Positions 6,540 through 8,076 of a DNA stretch of 8,076 nucleotides are shown one piece after another. Positions within the stretch are counted from its first letter, which is position 1, and each line of letters begins with the position of its first letter. The notes beneath the pieces were generated by a model, which saw only the letters and a program-made list of their open reading frames with translations, made no database searches and had not been told where the DNA came from. The stretch comes from Rhodocyclaceae bacterium UBA5602. Its GTDB lineage: Bacteria; Pseudomonadota; Gammaproteobacteria; Burkholderiales; Rhodocyclaceae. Both the position numbers and the translations under genes were made by a program. Where the stretch lies: assembly GCA_002424865.1 (NCBI GenBank), contig DILC01000079.1, positions 16,384-24,459 on the forward strand, given 5' to 3'.

Positions 6540-7687
6540 TGCAGTCCCTCCCCGGTGAAATCCATGAACGGGTTGCCTCCCGCCAGTTCGCAAGCCAGTT
6601 CGGCGCGCTGGTGGCGCTCGCTCCAGCCCGGTTCGCCATGCAAATGGCTGAGGAACATGCTGTCCGCCGGCGTTGGCGGCACCGCGCGGCCACGATCTAT
6701 CTCCGCGCGCAAACGCTGCCCGGCGTCTTTTTCAAATCGCGCCTTGGTGGCTTCATCAAGAATTCCCTGGTGCAACAAATACGTCTCGAACCGCAGCACA
6801 GGATCCAGCGTTTTCCAGTATGCCGCCTCATCCTCCGTGCGATACACCGCCACGGAGTCCGCACTGTTGTGATCCAGCATGCGGTAAGTCACCGTTTCAA
6901 TCAGCGTCGCGCCACCGCCTGCGCGGGCGCGATCCACCGCCTTTTTAGTCGCGGCATACACCGCAAAAACATCGTTGCCATCCACCCGCTCATAGGGCAA
7001 ACCGTGCGCCACGGCCTTTTGCGCAAAGGTTCCCGCCGCCGTCTGGCGCGAGGCAGGCACGGAAATGCTCCACTGGTTGTTTTGCACCATCACCACGCAA
7101 GGCGCTTGCAAAACCCCGGCAAAGCCCAGTCCGTCGTGAAAATCCCCTTCACTGGTGCTGCCATCGCCCAAAAACGCCAGGCTCACCTGCGCGCGGCCGT
7201 TGAGCTTATCCGCCAGCGCACAGCCCACCGCCAGTGGAATATGCGAGCCCAAAAACACCGCATACGGCAAAATTGTCACCCCCGATGCCGCAGGCGCTGG
7301 CAGCGGCAGATGCGCACGCACATGCTCTGGCGCATTGCCCATCAACCCCGCCATGATACGATCCACCGGCGCGCGCCAATACAGCAAAGCACTCGTCTGC
7401 CGATACGAAGGAAACATCCAGTCCCCCGCCCGCAAGGCCGCCGCAGCGCCCAAGCCCGCGGCTTCTTCACCCAAGGTGCTCGCCGCCACACTCAACACCC
7501 CGCGCCGCTGTAAGCGAGACGCCATCGCATCAAACGTGCGCGTCTCAATCAACACCTCATACCAGCGCAGCAACTCCTCGCGCGGGATATCCGGCACATT
7601 GCCAGGGTTGGCAACGCTGCCATCCGGACGCAAAATCCGCAAATAATCCTCACGCGGGCGAGTCTCAGCCCACTTTTTCTGCCCCAT
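6536..7687 (-). CDS. 2-oxo acid dehydrogenase E1 component, alpha subunit (PdhA/BkdA1-like)
   Basis: This 383-residue subunit supplies the thiamine-diphosphate and Mg binding part of the E1 heterotetramer. The ThDP motif runs from GDGSTSEGD (174-182) to QNN (202-204). Tyr95-Arg96 in PSYRQ and the active-site loop His273 (in LDHNSADS) are present, but the residue after that His, a serine/threonine in most relatives (the phosphorylation site in human E1), is Asn274. The later YRTEDEAAYW segment is somewhat branched-chain-E1-like, whereas other stretches resemble Gram-positive-type PdhA. The ATG at 7687 is preferred because GGAGG (7693-7697) sits five bases upstream; ATGs at 7699 and 7723 are in frame but lack such a site. 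This is the first gene of the E1-alpha/E1-beta/E2 operon; its stop overlaps the E1-beta start by four bases. Confidence 0.94.
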   Translation of the reverse strand: MGQKKWAETRPREDYLRILRPDGSVANPGNVPDIPREELLRWYEVLIETRTFDAMASRLQRRGVLSVAASTLGEEAAGLGAAAALRAGDWMFPSYRQTSALLYWRAPVDRIMAGLMGNAPEHVRAHLPLPAPAASGVTILPYAVFLGSHIPLAVGCALADKLNGRAQVSLAFLGDGSTSEGDFHDGLGFAGVLQAPCVVMVQNNQWSISVPASRQTAAGTFAQKAVAHGLPYERVDGNDVFAVYAATKKAVDRARAGGGATLIETVTYRMLDHNSADSVAVYRTEDEAAYWKTLDPVLRFETYLLHQGILDEATKARFEKDAGQRLRAEIDRGRAVPPTPADSMFLSHLHGEPGWSERHQRAELACELAGGNPFMDFTGEGLQ

Positions 7688-7779
7688 GCCCCCCTCCATT
7701 CTATTTATTATTTTCTTAATCAAGGCGTAACGTGCCTAGAAAACTAATGACAGCGTTTGCCTAAATGCACTTTAGTTTC

Positions 7780-7785
7780 AGTATA
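7780..7785 (-). promoter_or_regulatory. Possible -10 element of the E1-E2 operon
   Basis: TATACT on the minus strand lies 92 bases before the E1-alpha start, giving a leader of about 85 bases. No good -35 hexamer is seen at 16-18 bases. The AT-rich leader (7698-7735) contains other weak alternatives. Confidence 0.3.
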
Positions 7786-7810
7786 ACCAAACATCTTCAG
7801 CAAGCCGTGG

Positions 7811-7881
7811 GAAGCGGCTCCCCAAACTCAAGATAGCGAAACATCGCCAAGGGTCTCGGCACATGGGGAACAGGCCGCTTC
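7811..7881. repeat. Interrupted 14-bp inverted repeat upstream of the E1-E2 operon
   Basis: Bases 7811-7824 are the reverse complement of 7864-7881 except for a 4-base bulge (7870-7873) in the right arm: GAAGCGGC + TCCCCA pairs with TGGGGA + GCCGCTTC. The 39-base loop holds a second small hairpin, GCGA/TCGC (7836-7839 with 7844-7847, loop AACA). A competing stem AGCCG/CGGCT (7803-7807 with 7815-7819) overlaps the left arm. It could be a folded RNA leader, a regulator site or part of a mobile-element remnant. There is no T-tract, so it is not a standard terminator. Confidence 0.5.
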
Positions 7882-8076
7882 GATACACCATAAAAGGGTG
7901 GGTGAAAAAGGAGTCTCCGCGATAGATCTCCAGGTGATTTTTAGCCGATGTTTTTCGGCCTAGTTTGCGTCCAAAACCCTAACAAACCATCTCGCCCCAA
8001 TGGTGTAATCTTCGCGAATGGAAATTAAAGCCAAATCAAAGCAAGAAAGCATGGATCGGCATAGGGGGCAGCCATT
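7882..8076. other. Right-edge segment without a recognisable gene
   Basis: No confident gene is present. On the minus strand, one frame is open from 8076 down to a TAG at 7960-7962 (38 codons, entering from outside the window). A different frame is open from 7940 to the TGA at 7797-7799 (47 codons) but has no credible start or binding site. On the plus strand an ATG at 8018 opens a frame to the window end (MEIKAKSKQESMDRHRG), without a clear Shine-Dalgarno. A near-palindrome TAGCCGA/TCGGCCTA lies at about 7942-7963. Possible readings are a decayed gene, the edge of a mobile element, or the upstream region of a gene outside the window. Confidence 0.4.

Noticed and set aside
5715..6872. 385-codon open frame on the plus strand
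   Set aside because: It lies antisense to E1-beta and E1-alpha, is very rich in His/Arg/Gln as expected from reversed GC-rich codons, and resembles no family.
6500..7513. 337-codon open frame on the plus strand
   Set aside because: Antisense shadow of E1-alpha, with Arg/His-rich low-credibility composition and no binding site supporting it.
7688..7723. Longer E1-alpha start at 7723 or 7699
   Set aside because: Neither ATG has a good Shine-Dalgarno, whereas the one at 7687 has GGAGG at ideal spacing; the extra residues are not conserved-looking. A longer form is not strictly excluded.
7803..7881. Integron attC-like site
   Set aside because: The inverted repeat lacks the paired core sites (GTTRRRY and RYYYAAC) at its ends, and there is no cassette array or integrase.
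8018..8076. Start of a gene at the right edge (plus strand)
   Set aside because: Only 19 codons are visible, with no clear ribosome binding site and no recognisable family; mentioned only as part of the unresolved segment.

Overview
The window looks like chromosomal DNA from a betaproteobacterium, possibly one of the Nitrosomonadales. This is inferred from protein character and gene neighbourhood (coaBC-dut divergent from radC-rpmB-rpmG), not from a database search. Eight complete protein genes and one partial gene account for about 90% of the sequence. I see no tRNA, rRNA, CRISPR array or intact insertion sequence. It reads as mostly ordinary core genome; I did not find a convincing undescribed system.

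Left part (1-2695): on the minus strand, coaBC (coenzyme A biosynthesis) runs into the partial dut gene (dUTPase) with an 8-base overlap. On the plus strand, radC diverges from coaBC across only 44 bases. It is followed by rpmB and rpmG (ribosomal proteins L28 and L33), which have their own extended -10 promoter and end at a strong bidirectional-looking terminator (2713-2742).

Middle (2815-4205): a membrane acyl-CoA/fatty-acid desaturase on the minus strand converges on that terminator. Its upstream spacer carries short GC-rich palindromes that look like a dispersed intergenic repeat.

Right part (4206-7687): a three-gene minus-strand operon encodes E1-alpha, E1-beta and lipoyl-E2 of a 2-oxo acid dehydrogenase complex (pyruvate or branched-chain type). 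The genes are tightly coupled: a 4-base ATGA overlap, then a 12-base gap. No E3 (dihydrolipoamide dehydrogenase) gene follows, so the complex probably borrows an E3 encoded elsewhere. The complex would produce acyl-CoA and NADH, which links loosely to CoA synthesis and lipid desaturation, but that link is only thematic.

Right edge (7688-8076): about 390 bases with no convincing gene. It contains a 14-bp interrupted inverted repeat and overlapping short open stretches that could be the remnant of a mobile element or decayed gene. This is the least explained part of the window.
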